This document shows, one piece after another, positions 55,112 to 64,000 of a stretch of DNA of 64,000 nt. Below the pieces are notes generated by a model. It saw only the letters and a program-made list of their open reading frames with translations, was not told the DNA's origin and made no database searches. Each line of letters opens with the position of its first letter. The stretch's first letter is position 1. The position numbers were made by a program, and so were the translations under genes. Source of the DNA: Paenarthrobacter sp. JL.01a (lineage in GTDB: Bacteria > Actinomycetota > Actinomycetes > Actinomycetales > Micrococcaceae); the NCBI RefSeq assembly GCF_025452095.1, contig NZ_CP104877.1:620001-684000 (forward strand). The letters are read 5' to 3'.

Positions 55112-56256
55112 AGCATGGCGGCGGCTTCGAGGGTCATCCAGGCCTGCAGCTGGGTGGAAAGTTCGACACCGGTACCCGCCGGATAGGTTTCGGTCGCCGG
55201 CCGCAGCGGGTCGGGGGAGAAGAGCAGAGGAGGGTTGCCGTGTGCAGTGCCTCGCGCAAGTTCGGGAGCTTCACGGCGGCTTGACCAGAAGGCCTCCGCC
55301 GTGGCGAGGACCATGCCCCGCGCCGTTTGCCGTGTTGGCTCTGGCAGCCGGTTGTCCCGCCCTGCCAACGCCAGATAGCGGACCAGGATGCCGGTAAAGA
55401 GGCCGCCATCGCCGGTCCCATCGCCACGGATCACGCGCGTGCCCGGTACCGTCAGCTCGCGGGCGACGGCATCAACCAGGCGTGCGGCCCGGTCAAGGTT
55501 TTCCTGCCCGCCCAGTTCCAGCAAAGCCCCGAGGATGGGCCCCTGGTTATACGTGTACACGGCCTCTTCCAGGACCGTAGCCCCGTTCCGGATCCGGATG
55601 CCGTCCTGGTAAACGCCACGCTCAGGATGCAGGAGCCTGGAGTTGAGCCACTGCACCAGTGCTTGCGCCCGTTCACCGTGGCCGGTCCGGGCATAGAAAA
55701 GGGCTACGGGAGCGGTGGCCGGGGTGTTCTTGAAGTCCCTCTTGGTGCTCCAGAACGTGCCCCCGCCGAGGTCGTCGGTGGAGGCTGAGTCGAACTGCAG
55801 GGTCAACCGCTTCCGGACGTAGGCATTGCGGCGTCGGCCCGGCTTACTGGTTTCCTCCGCCAGCTTTTCGAGCCTGAGCGTTGAGAGGGCCAACCATGCC
55901 ATGTCGTCGTAGAAATGGTTCTCGAACCTCAGCAGGTTCCGCAGCCGGATGGTGGTGACCAGCCGGGAGGCGAGCCGTCCCGCGCTCGGGCGGGAGTCGC
56001 CGTCGAACCTTGTTCCGGTGGCGAGTTCCCGGCGGCCGGCGTCCACCAGGCAGTCCACGTAATGCGCCTGCCACCAGTAATGCCACGGACCCAGAAGGCT
56101 GCGGACACTGTTGCCGGGAATTTTGATGGCGCCGATATGGGTACCGGGCAGGAACAGGAGCCGCCTGCCAAAACTGCGGGTCACGGAACGGGCCGCCTGG
56201 TTGGCGCGTGCGGCCCATTCGCTTGGGTTCGTTGACGGCTCGGCATGGCTGGTCAT
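55108..56256 (-). CDS. GH76-like alpha-1,6-mannanase fold protein, apparently cytoplasmic
   Basis: 382 residues, (alpha/alpha)6 barrel of GH76. The catalytic double Asp is at 117-118 in FYDDMAWLALS, and YTYNQGPILGALLEL at 234-248 is a second family block. GH76 enzymes hydrolyse or transfer alpha-1,6-mannans and usually carry an export signal, but none is visible here. A role in trimming intracellular mannosyl conjugates is possible but unproven. The -10-like TAGGCT six bases before the ATG suggests a leaderless message. Confidence 0.8.
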   Translation of the reverse strand: MTSHAEPSTNPSEWAARANQAARSVTRSFGRRLLFLPGTHIGAIKIPGNSVRSLLGPWHYWWQAHYVDCLVDAGRRELATGTRFDGDSRPSAGRLASRLVTTIRLRNLLRFENHFYDDMAWLALSTLRLEKLAEETSKPGRRRNAYVRKRLTLQFDSASTDDLGGGTFWSTKRDFKNTPATAPVALFYARTGHGERAQALVQWLNSRLLHPERGVYQDGIRIRNGATVLEEAVYTYNQGPILGALLELGGQENLDRAARLVDAVARELTVPGTRVIRGDGTGDGGLFTGILVRYLALAGRDNRLPEPTRQTARGMVLATAEAFWSSRREAPELARGTAHGNPPLLFSPDPLRPATETYPAGTGVELSTQLQAWMTLEAAAML

Positions 56257-56293
56257 TGACCCAGCCTATCGGGGGAGCCGGGGTGCGCTGGAT

Positions 56294-56319
56294 CATAATT
56301 CCAGTTAACATGCATTAAC
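56294..56319 (+). promoter_or_regulatory. Promoter -10 and operator-like repeat before the SDR/acyl-CoA dehydrogenase pair
   Basis: CATAAT (56294-56299), matching five of six -10 positions, is followed by GTTAACATGCATTAAC (56304-56319), with arms GTTAA/TTAAC around a 6-bp centre at the expected start site. A repressor of the TetR or FadR type would fit. No -35 was found. Confidence 0.45.
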
Positions 56320-56343
56320 GGATTTCGGCATCAAGGAGGATGG

Positions 56344-57135
56344 ATGGACATCAACGGCACGGTGGCCCTGGTCACTGGCGGCGCGTCAGGTTTGGGGGCC
56401 GCTACGGCAAAGCGACTGTTCGACGCCGGAGCCTCGGTGGTGCTGGTGGACCTGCCGCAGTCGGCGGGTGAGGCCTACGCGGCGGAACTGAATTCCCGAA
56501 GCGTCGGCGGCAAAGCTGTCTTTGCCCCGGCTGATGTCACCAACGAAGCCCGGATCCAGTCCGCCGTGGACACGGCAGCCTCGCTGGGCCCCCTCCGCAT
56601 CGTGGTTAACTGTGCCGGTATTGCGACGCCGGGCAAGGTTCTTGGGCGGGACGGTGTGCTGCCGCTTGAGACCTTCAACAAGGTCATCCAGATCAATCTC
56701 ATCGGTACCTTCAACGTCACCCGCCTTGCCGCTGCGGCCATGGCGGAAACCGAGCCCGTCTCAACAGAACTGGGTGGTCCTGAGCGCGGCGTCATCATCA
56801 ACACCGCTTCGGTGGCGGCCTTCGAAGGCCAGATCGGCCAGCCTGCGTACGCAGCCTCCAAGGGGGCAGTTGCCGCCATGACCCTTCCGCTGGCACGTGA
56901 ACTGGCACGGTCACTGATCAGGGTGGCCACCATCGCGCCGGGCATTTTCGAGACCCCCATGATGGCCGGACTTCCCCAGGCGGCCCAGGACTCGCTGGGA
57001 CAGCAGGTTCCCCACCCGGCACGCCTCGGCAGGGCCGCGGAATACGCCAACCTGGCCGCCCACATCGTGGAAAACGCCATGTTGAACGGCGAGACCATCC
57101 GCCTGGATGGCGCCATCCGGATGGGAATCAAATGA
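56344..57135 (+). CDS. Short-chain dehydrogenase, 3-hydroxyacyl-CoA dehydrogenase type 2-like
   Basis: 263 residues. Classical [18 protein letters not shown] cofactor loop at residues 11-25, [10 protein letters not shown], and the [20 protein letters not shown] catalytic Tyr-x3-Lys. The [28 protein letters not shown] segment and overall pattern fit human HSD17B10-type 3-hydroxyacyl-CoA dehydrogenases. Strong AAGGAGGA ribosome site. It overlaps the acyl-CoA dehydrogenase gene by four bases, so the pair probably carries out two oxidation steps on an acyl-CoA. Confidence 0.87.
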   Translation: MDINGTVALVTGGASGLGAATAKRLFDAGASVVLVDLPQSAGEAYAAELNSRSVGGKAVFAPADVTNEARIQSAVDTAASLGPLRIVVNCAGIATPGKVLGRDGVLPLETFNKVIQINLIGTFNVTRLAAAAMAETEPVSTELGGPERGVIINTASVAAFEGQIGQPAYAASKGAVAAMTLPLARELARSLIRVATIAPGIFETPMMAGLPQAAQDSLGQQVPHPARLGRAAEYANLAAHIVENAMLNGETIRLDGAIRMGIK

Positions 57136-58397
57136 TGGGTGATTACAGCGGTGCGCCCGTCTCAGCCGGTTCCGTGCCCGCCTCGGTGGCAGGCCTGCCC
57201 ACGGCGGATTTCTTCGATTTCGAATCGCTGCTCAGTGTCCAGGAACAGCGGAAACTCAACGAACTCCGGGCCTTTCTGGCCACCGAGATCGCACCCTATG
57301 CCGGGCAATGGTGGGAGAAAGCGGAATTCCCCGAGCACATCCTTCCCAAACTCGCCGCGCTCCGGCTCAGTGCCCCTGCCCAACGCGGGTACACGCACCT
57401 GTTTGCGGGACTGGTGATCGCGGAGATGACGCGCGTGGATACCTCTATCGCCACCTTTTTCATGGTCCACCACGATCTCTTCGTGGAGTCCTTGTACGAC
57501 TTTGGCAGCGACTCCCAGCAGGACCGCTACCTCGACGACGCGTCGAACCTCCGGACCACAGGGGCCTTCGCCCTCACCGAACCCGACCACGGTTCCGACG
57601 TCGCGGGCGGTATGGAAACCACCGCCCGCCGGGTCGAAAGGCCAGCCTCCGACGGCGGTGATTACTGGGTGGTCAACGGCGCCAAGCGCTGGATCGGCAA
57701 CGGGACGTTCTGCGATTACATGCTGGTGTGGGCCAAGGACGAAGCCGACGGAGCCATGCGGGCCTTCATCGTGGACGCGTCACTGCCGGGCATCACCCGC
57801 AGCCGGATCGAGAACAAGATAGCCCTCCGGACAGTGCAGAACGCGGACATTGTTTTCCAGGATGTACACGTTGCCGAGGCTGACCGGTTCTCGGGTATCA
57901 GCAGTTTTTCCGACACCAACCACCTGCTGCGGGGATCGCGCATCATGGTTGCCTGGCAGGCAGTAGGCCAGCAACTGGCGGCGTTCGACGTCGCCCGGCA
58001 GTACGCCGTCGAGCGTTTGCAGTTCGGTCGTCCGCTGGCGAGGTTCCAACTCGTTCAGCAGAACCTGGTGGAAATGCTCGGAAACGCGGTGGCCAGCATG
58101 GGGATGATGGTCCGCATTGCCCAACTGCAGGAGGACATCTTCACGGACGCAAACGGAGTGCGGCACGGAGGCGCGGACATGGCCCAGGTGGCGCTCGCAA
58201 AGGCCTATTGCAGCGCCCGAATGCGCGACACCGTGGCCCGCGGACGGTCCATCCTCGGTGGCAACGGAATTGTCAGCGACTACCGGATGGCCAAGATCTT
58301 TGCCGATGCCGAGGCCATCTACACCTACGAGGGCTCGTATGAGATCAACTCGCTGATCGCCGGCCGGGCCGTGACGGGCGTATCTGCCATCGCCTAG
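57132..58397 (+). CDS. Acyl-CoA dehydrogenase, glutaryl-CoA dehydrogenase-like
   Basis: 421 residues. FAD-binding and active-site blocks: [57 protein letters not shown] and the C-terminal [19 protein letters not shown], with the catalytic Glu in the position used by glutaryl-CoA and short branched-chain enzymes. It oxidises an acyl-CoA with FAD, passing electrons to ETF. Coupled to the SDR before it. Its stop shares CTAG with the convergent DUF1684 gene. Confidence 0.9.
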   Translation: MMGDYSGAPVSAGSVPASVAGLPTADFFDFESLLSVQEQRKLNELRAFLATEIAPYAGQWWEKAEFPEHILPKLAALRLSAPAQRGYTHLFAGLVIAEMTRVDTSIATFFMVHHDLFVESLYDFGSDSQQDRYLDDASNLRTTGAFALTEPDHGSDVAGGMETTARRVERPASDGGDYWVVNGAKRWIGNGTFCDYMLVWAKDEADGAMRAFIVDASLPGITRSRIENKIALRTVQNADIVFQDVHVAEADRFSGISSFSDTNHLLRGSRIMVAWQAVGQQLAAFDVARQYAVERLQFGRPLARFQLVQQNLVEMLGNAVASMGMMVRIAQLQEDIFTDANGVRHGGADMAQVALAKAYCSARMRDTVARGRSILGGNGIVSDYRMAKIFADAEAIYTYEGSYEINSLIAGRAVTGVSAIA

Positions 58398-59221
58398 GCC
58401 GCCGGGATCTTCTCTCCGGCTTCCACCCGCACATCGATCGAGTTGCCCCGGACGGGCATGGGGCAGGTGCCGTACGGCGTGAAGGCACTCGGGTAGTTGA
58501 TGGCGCGGTTGAAATCGATCACCACTGAGCCATCGGGCCGGGGCCGGGGGATGAAGACTTTGCGCCACTCGTCAGTGGTGTCCCCGTTGGTTTCGTCGTG
58601 GAAAGTGACGTTGAGCGCGCCCAGCTTTTCGGCCTCGGCATGGAGCCGGATCTCGTGCCCGATGCCCGGGACGTGGAAGACAACCTCGCCCACTGAACGA
58701 TGCACGCCGTCCACCAACGGGTTGGCCGTGCCGATGGGGACATCCTGGGGTTCCTCGTAGGGCTCAAAACGGCCATTGATGACCCACGCCGGGTTGTAAT
58801 CGTAGGTGGGTACGGCCGTGAACTCCGTCAGGACAGGAGAGGCGTCATCGCGGGTGCGGATGGCGTACTTGTCAGCGCGCATGGCCAGTTCCACCACGAC
58901 CTGCTTGCCGTCAGTACCGCCGTACTGGACCCACATCAGCGACTCTTCGTCCTCCAGAACTGCGCTGATGGTTCCGTCCACCTTCGCTCCGGTGGCCACT
59001 ACCGTGAGTCCGTCCTCTGCTTTGGCAGTCAGGAAGGCCGTTGTTCCGTCCGTTGACCACAGGCCCGGCGCCAGGTCCACCGGAGACGGCTCCGCGGCGA
59101 GCCACTGGAAAGACGTCAACGTCAGCCAGCCGTGTTCGGTGGCCAGGGCTGAATTCCGCCCCTCACGGAACCGCTCCCAACGGGCGATCAGGGGGTCGGT
59201 TGCTGTGGTTGGCGAGCTCAT
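58394..59221 (-). CDS. DUF1684 family protein
   Basis: 275 residues. The end of the protein carries the family signature: IDFNRAINYPSAFTPYGTCP and then PVRGNSIDVRVEAGEK. It is beta-rich with no signal peptide and no known function. Start at the ATG at 59221, where the SPTTATDPLIARWERFREGRNS opening matches the family; the open frame further upstream runs through the palindromic intergenic DNA. Confidence 0.85.
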   Translation of the reverse strand: MSSPTTATDPLIARWERFREGRNSALATEHGWLTLTSFQWLAAEPSPVDLAPGLWSTDGTTAFLTAKAEDGLTVVATGAKVDGTISAVLEDEESLMWVQYGGTDGKQVVVELAMRADKYAIRTRDDASPVLTEFTAVPTYDYNPAWVINGRFEPYEEPQDVPIGTANPLVDGVHRSVGEVVFHVPGIGHEIRLHAEAEKLGALNVTFHDETNGDTTDEWRKVFIPRPRPDGSVVIDFNRAINYPSAFTPYGTCPMPVRGNSIDVRVEAGEKIPAA

Positions 59222-59297
59222 GGTTCTCCTTGGCTGAGGGTCGCGCGTTGTGTGCATTCCTCTCAACCATGCACCAGCAGGTTGCATTCCCTTGGAA

Positions 59298-59336
59298 CGG
59301 CTCGCGCTGGCCCCCAACCCATGCCAGCGCGAGCCG
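59298..59336 (-). terminator. Stem-loop between the unknown gene at 59425 and DUF1684
   Basis: Perfect 13-bp arms (CGGCTCGCGCTGG and its complement, 59298-59310 and 59324-59336) with a 13-base loop. It is 89 bp past the stop of the 59425 gene in its reading direction, without a T run. Probably a rho-assisted terminator or RNA stabiliser. Confidence 0.6.
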
Positions 59337-59424
59337 CGTGTGATGGCACGCCCGGAGAGTCCCGGGTGTGGCCCATCAAAGAGTCAGTGTCAGATTTGGT
59401 CACTTCATGACGCAGTGACCTTCC

Positions 59425-60189
59425 TCAGTTTGATTCGAAGAAGGATACAACAGGGGCCTTTACTGTGGGCACCGCCGCAGCATCGGACGCCAGGGGATAG
59501 AACGCGATCCGGACAGGGGTGAGGGCGGCGTCCTCAACAGCTTCCAAGGCCGCTTTGCACTGGACCACCCTGGAGAGGTTCTCCTCACTGACGGGAAAGA
59601 GGATATGGATCGCGGAATCCTGGTACATGGCTGTTGCCCCGGTCCCTCTGAGTTGTCCTTTCACTGCCTCTCCGAGGAGGGCCAGTTGGGTCCAACAATA
59701 GCCGTGGCTGCCCCGGTGGCCGGGCATCGAGAGGACAGCCAGCGCATACGCCCCCTGACATCCTGTGGCTAACCCCGAGACCTCGTGGATTTGGCGTTGG
59801 AAATGGGCCTTGGTAGCCAGGCCTGTATAAACGTCGGTGCAGGAAATCGGCGGAGCGGCCTCGGTGGCCTCGGCCCAGCCCTCGGCCAGCGACTGAAGGG
59901 CATCCACGTCCAGGGATTGATTCGCCGCCGTGAAGAGGGCCCTGAAATCCATCATGGTTTCGCTGATGCCCACGCCATTCCTGGCCCGCGCAGCGCCCAG
60001 GGATTTGGCCGTGTTTGCCGGAATGACGGCCCTTGTGGCGAGGGACATCACCACGGTCCGGACCTCCGGCTGGAACCAATCCGAGCGGAACCTCCAGCCT
60101 GCCTGGTAGCTGGTGGTTTGCCACCGGCGCAGCAAAAGATGCCGCGGAAAGGCGCATTCGGCAAGTGGCTTTGTCCGGAACGATGTCAT
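59425..60189 (-). CDS. Unrecognised protein with a degenerate GGDEF-like region
   Basis: 254 residues, no membrane segment or signal. The central CTDVYTGLATKAHFQRQIHEV recalls the D-x-L-T-G-L-x-N-R start of diguanylate cyclase domains, and the following YALAVLSMPG strand could match, but the GGDEF signature itself is absent, so cyclase activity is not expected. The similarity is weak and may be chance. Divergent from the sigma factor gene at 60339 with 149 bp between them. Internal ATGs at about residues 48 and 79 are alternative starts, and no ribosome site precedes the first. Confidence 0.6.
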   Translation of the reverse strand: MTSFRTKPLAECAFPRHLLLRRWQTTSYQAGWRFRSDWFQPEVRTVVMSLATRAVIPANTAKSLGAARARNGVGISETMMDFRALFTAANQSLDVDALQSLAEGWAEATEAAPPISCTDVYTGLATKAHFQRQIHEVSGLATGCQGAYALAVLSMPGHRGSHGYCWTQLALLGEAVKGQLRGTGATAMYQDSAIHILFPVSEENLSRVVQCKAALEAVEDAALTPVRIAFYPLASDAAAVPTVKAPVVSFFESN

Positions 60190-60338
60190 ATCGGAACAGT
60201 GCCCGCCGATGCCGTTTCGTGACGACGCAGGTCCAAGAGAACGTTGGTAAAGATTGTGGACAAAATCGCGTCACGTCTCACAGTCGGCCCCCACTTCATC
60301 TATATGGGCACGGTTCATGACGTTTTGGGGGCGCATAG

Positions 60339-61892
60339 ATGGCACGGGGGTCACGCTCGAGCAACAAATCCAACCGTGGAGTCAACGACGACGGGCATTT
60401 GATTGAGCTGGTCCGCAGCGGAGACATGTCGGCCTTCAACCACCTTTATGAGCGCCACGTAGCCATCGCCTCAACCGTTGCCAAGCGTAATGTCGACAAC
60501 CCGAGCGACGCTGAAGACGTCGTAGCCGAAGCCTTCCAATCGGTACTCCGGAGCCTGGTGGCCGGCAAAGGGCCCGACAACTTCTTCCGGGCCTATCTGT
60601 TATCCACAGTAACCAGGCTCTCGCACCAGCAGAATCGTAAGAGCGGCAGGCTGGTTCCCAGTGGCGACGAGTCTTTGCTGGACCAGACCATGGCCGGGCC
60701 TGACGCCGCCGTCGAGGCTTTCGAGTCCAAGACGGTGGCCAAGGCGTTCCGGTCATTGCCCGAACGCTGGCAGGCCGTCTTGTGGTACCTGGACGTTGAA
60801 CGGATGAAACCCGCGGCCGTCGCTCCGATCCTGGGGTTGTCAGCCAATGCCGTCTCCGCCCTGGCAGTACGCGCGCGTGAAGGATTGCGGAGGCAGTACC
60901 TGCAGTTCCACATTGCCGAAAAGGCTGACAGCGCCTGCGCAGAGTTCGCTGGGAAGCTTGGCTCCTACATTCGAGGAGGCCTCGCCAGCGGCGCCGAGGC
61001 CAAAGTCCGCGCGCACCTGCGCGGTTGTGCACAATGCACGGCAGCCCTCGCTGAGTTGAAAGATGTCCAGGGAACCATGCGGGCGGTTCTCCTGCCCCTG
61101 GTCACGGGCATTCCGCTGGCAGCGTGGGTAGGAAAGGGGGCAGGGCTTGGGGTGCTGGGCGGGATCTTACCGGTCAAGGGTTTCCTCGCCGTACCCGCAC
61201 TGGCTCATCCGGTCGCCACTGCGGTCACCGCGGCGGCCGCTGTCGGATTGGTGCTGGGGACCATGGGAATTGTGGACATCATTGTGCCCGACGCTCCTCC
61301 GGAGCCCCACGCCGTCGAAACCGGTGCTGTGTCTCCGGAGCCTAGCCCAAGGCCGCCAACACCCCCGCCGGCACCGCCCACCGTCACAGCGCCCACCGCC
61401 GACGCCCCTCCTGTGCCCGTGGAAGAGCGACCGGCACCTGTCACTCCACCGGAGCCGAAGACTACGCCCGTACCAGTCCCGACGCCGTCGGCGACCACCG
61501 CGCCCAAACCGCCGTCGACGTCGTTGGCTGCCGTCAGCGGTTCAGCAAAGTGGGTCACCACGACGGACCGTAACGGGGCAGGGACCTCCAGCGTTTCAAG
61601 CTGGGATATCAACTTCACCGCATCGGGAACCGAACCCTTGGGGAGCGGCAAGGTTGTCCTGGCGCTGGATAACGATGTCCTGATCGGAGCCCAGCCCGTA
61701 GTGGCGCCTGCCGGCTGGTCGTGCTCGGCGATAAATTCCAATGCGGTGTCCTGCGTGACGGATTTGGTCCAGAGAAGTGACCTCCACTTTCATCTGGAAT
61801 CCGTGCCCAATGATCCCGGTTCCGGCGGCCTGCTCAGCTACTCCCTTAGTGGCACAGGCCTTACGACCGCCAACTTTGTTTGCAAATACTGA
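60339..61892 (+). CDS. ECF-type sigma factor fused to zinc-finger, membrane segment and extracellular domain
   Basis: 517 residues. Order: sigma-2 region at 20-95 (DAEDVVAEAFQSVLRSL), sigma-4 region at 130-190 (LPERWQAVLWYLDVERMKPA, LSANAVSALAVRAREGLRRQ), an anti-sigma-type zinc motif H-x3-C-x2-C (His226, Cys230, Cys233), one membrane segment at about 290-315, a Pro/Thr-rich stalk at 317-395, and a beta-rich outer domain with cysteines near 468 and 476. Sigma and anti-sigma parts are normally separate proteins; here the sigma factor would be tethered to the membrane. Regulated proteolysis is the obvious release route (inference). The stop overlaps the next gene's first ATG. Confidence 0.87.
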   Translation: MARGSRSSNKSNRGVNDDGHLIELVRSGDMSAFNHLYERHVAIASTVAKRNVDNPSDAEDVVAEAFQSVLRSLVAGKGPDNFFRAYLLSTVTRLSHQQNRKSGRLVPSGDESLLDQTMAGPDAAVEAFESKTVAKAFRSLPERWQAVLWYLDVERMKPAAVAPILGLSANAVSALAVRAREGLRRQYLQFHIAEKADSACAEFAGKLGSYIRGGLASGAEAKVRAHLRGCAQCTAALAELKDVQGTMRAVLLPLVTGIPLAAWVGKGAGLGVLGGILPVKGFLAVPALAHPVATAVTAAAAVGLVLGTMGIVDIIVPDAPPEPHAVETGAVSPEPSPRPPTPPPAPPTVTAPTADAPPVPVEERPAPVTPPEPKTTPVPVPTPSATTAPKPPSTSLAAVSGSAKWVTTTDRNGAGTSSVSSWDINFTASGTEPLGSGKVVLALDNDVLIGAQPVVAPAGWSCSAINSNAVSCVTDLVQRSDLHFHLESVPNDPGSGGLLSYSLSGTGLTTANFVCKY

Positions 61893-61903
61893 TGGGAGCC
61901 GCG

Positions 61904-62827
61904 ATGGTACGGGTAATGGTTACAGGTGTCGGTGGGTCGACAGGGCTTTCGCTGTCACGTCAGCTAAGGGACCTTGGACACTGGGTTCTGGGTGTTGATA
62001 TGCGGCCGGTCCATGGTTCGGCAGCAGATGCGGTGGCCGTGGTTTCGCCGGTGGACGCTCCCGGCTACTTGTGGGAACTGCGCGGACTCGTGGCCGCCCA
62101 CGGCGTCGATGTTGTCATACCGACGGTCAGCGGGGAGTTGGTGGCCGCAGCAGCGGCCAGGAAAGACTTTGCCCCCGGCGCCGAGATGCTGATTGCAGAC
62201 CCTGCGCCGGTCTCAATTGCGAGCGATAAATACCTCACCATGAAGTGCTTGGACAACGTCGGCGTACCGGTACCCGATTTCGGATTACCCGGAGACTTCA
62301 GCTCCATGAATGAGGCGATGGCCAGGATGGGCGGATGGTTGGTGGTGAAACCACGCGTGTCCCGGGGCGGCCGGGGAGTGCAGATCCTGGAAAGACACAC
62401 CGACGGCGGCCGGAACGCCGAACGCATCTGGCGCACCTTGGACGATTCCTGGCTTGTTCAGCGCTTCGCCACGGGAACTGAATATGCGCCCATGGTGTAC
62501 CGAAGTGGAATTGAAGGCGATCACCGCGACGTTGTTGTGGTGATGGAGAAATCCGAACTCAAGTACGGACGCTGGGGCAGTGCCGTCTCGGTCAAAAGGC
62601 TGGCGCCGTCGTCGGCGTCCGACGTCGCCGGCACCGCAGCCGCAGCCACTGCGGCCCTGGGCCTGACGGGGGCCGTAGATATGGACATCCGGCGCATGCC
62701 GGACGGAACGCCGGTGGTCCTGGAAGTGAATGCGCGGTTCGGCCCGCACAGTGCGTACGCGCCCGAACTCCTGCACCATGCCATGAAGCGATACGCTGCC
62801 GGGCAGGTGGTGGGCGGCGCGGTGTGA
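61904..62827 (+). CDS. ATP-grasp carboxylate-amine ligase-like protein
   Basis: 307 residues. The N-terminal Rossmann-like part (RVMVTGVGGSTGLSLSRQL) precedes an ATP-grasp fold: SDKYLTMKCLDNVGVPVP, GGWLVVKPRVSRGGRGVQIL and the metal-binding VVLEVNARFGPHSAYAPELL. It resembles carbamoyl-phosphate-synthase-like ligases that join a carboxylate to an amine; the substrate is unknown. The ATG at 61904 has GGAG upstream; an ATG at 61892 overlapping the sigma-factor stop is possible. Tight linkage suggests co-expression with the sigma fusion. Confidence 0.82.
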   Translation: MVRVMVTGVGGSTGLSLSRQLRDLGHWVLGVDMRPVHGSAADAVAVVSPVDAPGYLWELRGLVAAHGVDVVIPTVSGELVAAAAARKDFAPGAEMLIADPAPVSIASDKYLTMKCLDNVGVPVPDFGLPGDFSSMNEAMARMGGWLVVKPRVSRGGRGVQILERHTDGGRNAERIWRTLDDSWLVQRFATGTEYAPMVYRSGIEGDHRDVVVVMEKSELKYGRWGSAVSVKRLAPSSASDVAGTAAAATAALGLTGAVDMDIRRMPDGTPVVLEVNARFGPHSAYAPELLHHAMKRYAAGQVVGGAV

Positions 62828-62981
62828 CTTTACGGCAGGGCGCAACAGCCTGTGCCAAATTTTGAGACACATTCTTTGCTGGGGTTGGGGCCGGGTAAGA
62901 TCCCGTAGGAAACAACAGTAATCCGGCTCACAGTATCCAGCGCAGTGTACGGGCCAAACCTCTCCCCGAAGGTATGTATCC

Positions 62982-64000
62982 ATGGTTCACACTGCCCATC
63001 AAGACACCGACCTCGCTGCAGAACTGCGCGCCGATGTGCGCCGCGTTTCCACCCTGTTGGGGGAGTCCCTGGTCCGGCAGCACGGTCCGGAACTGCTCGA
63101 ACTCGTAGAGCAGGTCCGCTTGCTGACCAAGGAATCAAAGGAAGCAGCGCGGGGCGGCGCTGACGCCACCGGCCCCTGGAGCGCGCACGACGTCGTTGCC
63201 CAGGTCCGCGAATTGCTCGCCTCCCTGCCGCTTGAGCAAGCCACCGACCTGGTCCGGGCCTTCGCGTTCTACTTCCACCTCAGCAACGCAGCTGAACAGG
63301 TGCACCGCGTGCGCGGCCTGCGTACCCGCCAGGAGAAGGATGGCTGGTTGGCCAAGGCCGTGTCCGAGATCGCCGGACAGGCAGGTCCCCAGGTCCTTCA
63401 GGACGTTGTCAACGAGCTGGACGTTCGTCCGATCTTCACGGCGCACCCCACAGAGGCTTCACGGCGTTCCGTGCTGGACAAGATCCGGAAACTCTCCGAC
63501 GTCCTGGCCCAACCGACGCAGGAGGGCACCTCCGCCCGCCGCCGCCAGGACCGCCAGCTCTCGGAAATCATCGACCAGATGTGGCAGACCGACGAACTCC
63601 GTCAGGTCCGGCCCACCCCTGTGGACGAGGCACGCAACGCGATCTACTACCTGAACAGCATCCTCACGGACGCCATGCCGGAAATGCTCACCGACCTCGC
63701 GGAGCTCCTTGCCGAACACGGCGTGAAGCTCCCTGCCGCCGGTGCGCCGCTCCGTTTTGGTTCGTGGATCGGTGGCGACCGCGACGGCAACCCGAACGTC
63801 ACGGCGGCAGTGACCCGCGAAATTTTGCAGCTTCAGAACCAGAACGCGGTCCGTATCGGCATCGCACTGATCGATGATCTGATTTCCGTCCTGTCCAACT
63901 CGACTGCGCTGTTCGGTGCGGACCAGGAATTGGTGGACTCCATCGAGGTGGACCTGAAGAACCTGCCGGGCCTGGACAAGCGCATCCTGGAACTGAATGC
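62982..64000 (+). CDS. ppc: Phosphoenolpyruvate carboxylase, N-terminal part (3' end outside window)
   Basis: 339 codons are visible before the window ends; the family is about 900 residues. [12 protein letters not shown] with catalytic His155 and [15 protein letters not shown] near residue 255 are diagnostic. The enzyme carboxylates PEP to oxaloacetate, refilling the TCA cycle. The ATG at 62982 follows GAAGG by nine bases. The 154-bp gap before it holds a TAAGAT -10-like box at about 62897. It complements the glyoxylate shunt genes as the second anaplerotic route in this window. Confidence 0.95.
   Translation, partial: MVHTAHQDTDLAAELRADVRRVSTLLGESLVRQHGPELLELVEQVRLLTKESKEAARGGADATGPWSAHDVVAQVRELLASLPLEQATDLVRAFAFYFHLSNAAEQVHRVRGLRTRQEKDGWLAKAVSEIAGQAGPQVLQDVVNELDVRPIFTAHPTEASRRSVLDKIRKLSDVLAQPTQEGTSARRRQDRQLSEIIDQMWQTDELRQVRPTPVDEARNAIYYLNSILTDAMPEMLTDLAELLAEHGVKLPAAGAPLRFGSWIGGDRDGNPNVTAAVTREILQLQNQNAVRIGIALIDDLISVLSNSTALFGADQELVDSIEVDLKNLPGLDKRILELN

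Overview
The window reads as a chromosomal segment of a high-GC actinobacterium of the Arthrobacter/Paenarthrobacter group. I base this on dense GC-rich coding, many GTG starts, a RamB-controlled glyoxylate shunt, and above all a GH91 inulin fructotransferase/difructose-anhydride hydrolase pair, a trait best known from Arthrobacter. The species call is inference. I saw no tRNA, rRNA, CRISPR array, insertion sequence or prophage.

Layout. 1-1.7 kb: the 3' end of a glycogen-debranching-type gene and a GNAT acetyltransferase. 1.8-14.5 kb: an inulin / difructose anhydride (DFA) utilisation cluster. From one divergent control region (10008-10411) a leftward seven-gene operon runs: sugar-binding lipoprotein, two ABC permeases, LacI regulator, cytoplasmic GH32 beta-fructosidase, PfkB kinase, DFA III hydrolase. 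Rightward come a Tat leader ORF, a GH91 inulin fructotransferase and a secreted GH32 enzyme with a large domain insertion. Inferred flow: extracellular inulin to DFA III and fructose, ABC uptake, opening of DFA III to inulobiose, hydrolysis to fructose, phosphorylation.

14.6-20.6 kb: a tripartite tricarboxylate transporter (tctC-tctB-tctA) coupled to a universal stress protein, divergent from a CitA/CitB-type two-component system. 20.6-21.2 kb: an RHH antitoxin/Doc toxin pair. 21.2-32.6 kb: a second sugar or polyol cluster with an ABC importer lacking an ATPase, three Gfo/Idh/MocA oxidoreductases, two TIM-barrel isomerases, a beta-propeller protein, a UPF0303 protein and a divergent ROK regulator. 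32.6-39.6 kb: an MFS exporter, then malate synthase, isocitrate lyase and RamB, and a TetR gene. 39.9-46.4 kb: a membrane cytochrome b, a ThiD-type pyridoxine kinase, an OmpR-type two-component system coupled to a TAXI binding protein, and a metabolite:H+ symporter. 46.8-51.2 kb: a small membrane protein, a TetR-epimerase operon, and convergent yhhQ and tgt (queuosine salvage). 51.3-59.2 kb: small accessory enzymes, a GH76 protein, an SDR/acyl-CoA dehydrogenase pair and a DUF1684 protein. 59.4-64 kb: an unrecognised protein, a membrane-tethered ECF sigma factor fusion, an ATP-grasp protein, and the 5' part of PEP carboxylase.

The non-coding DNA is unusually informative. It holds three copies of a 63-bp palindrome placed directly after stop codons, a second palindrome family between convergent genes, a 32-bp-period repeat family at four loci between 44.9 and 49.0 kb, a perfect three-way-junction structure after malate synthase, and strong stem-loops after the binding-protein gene of both ABC operons.
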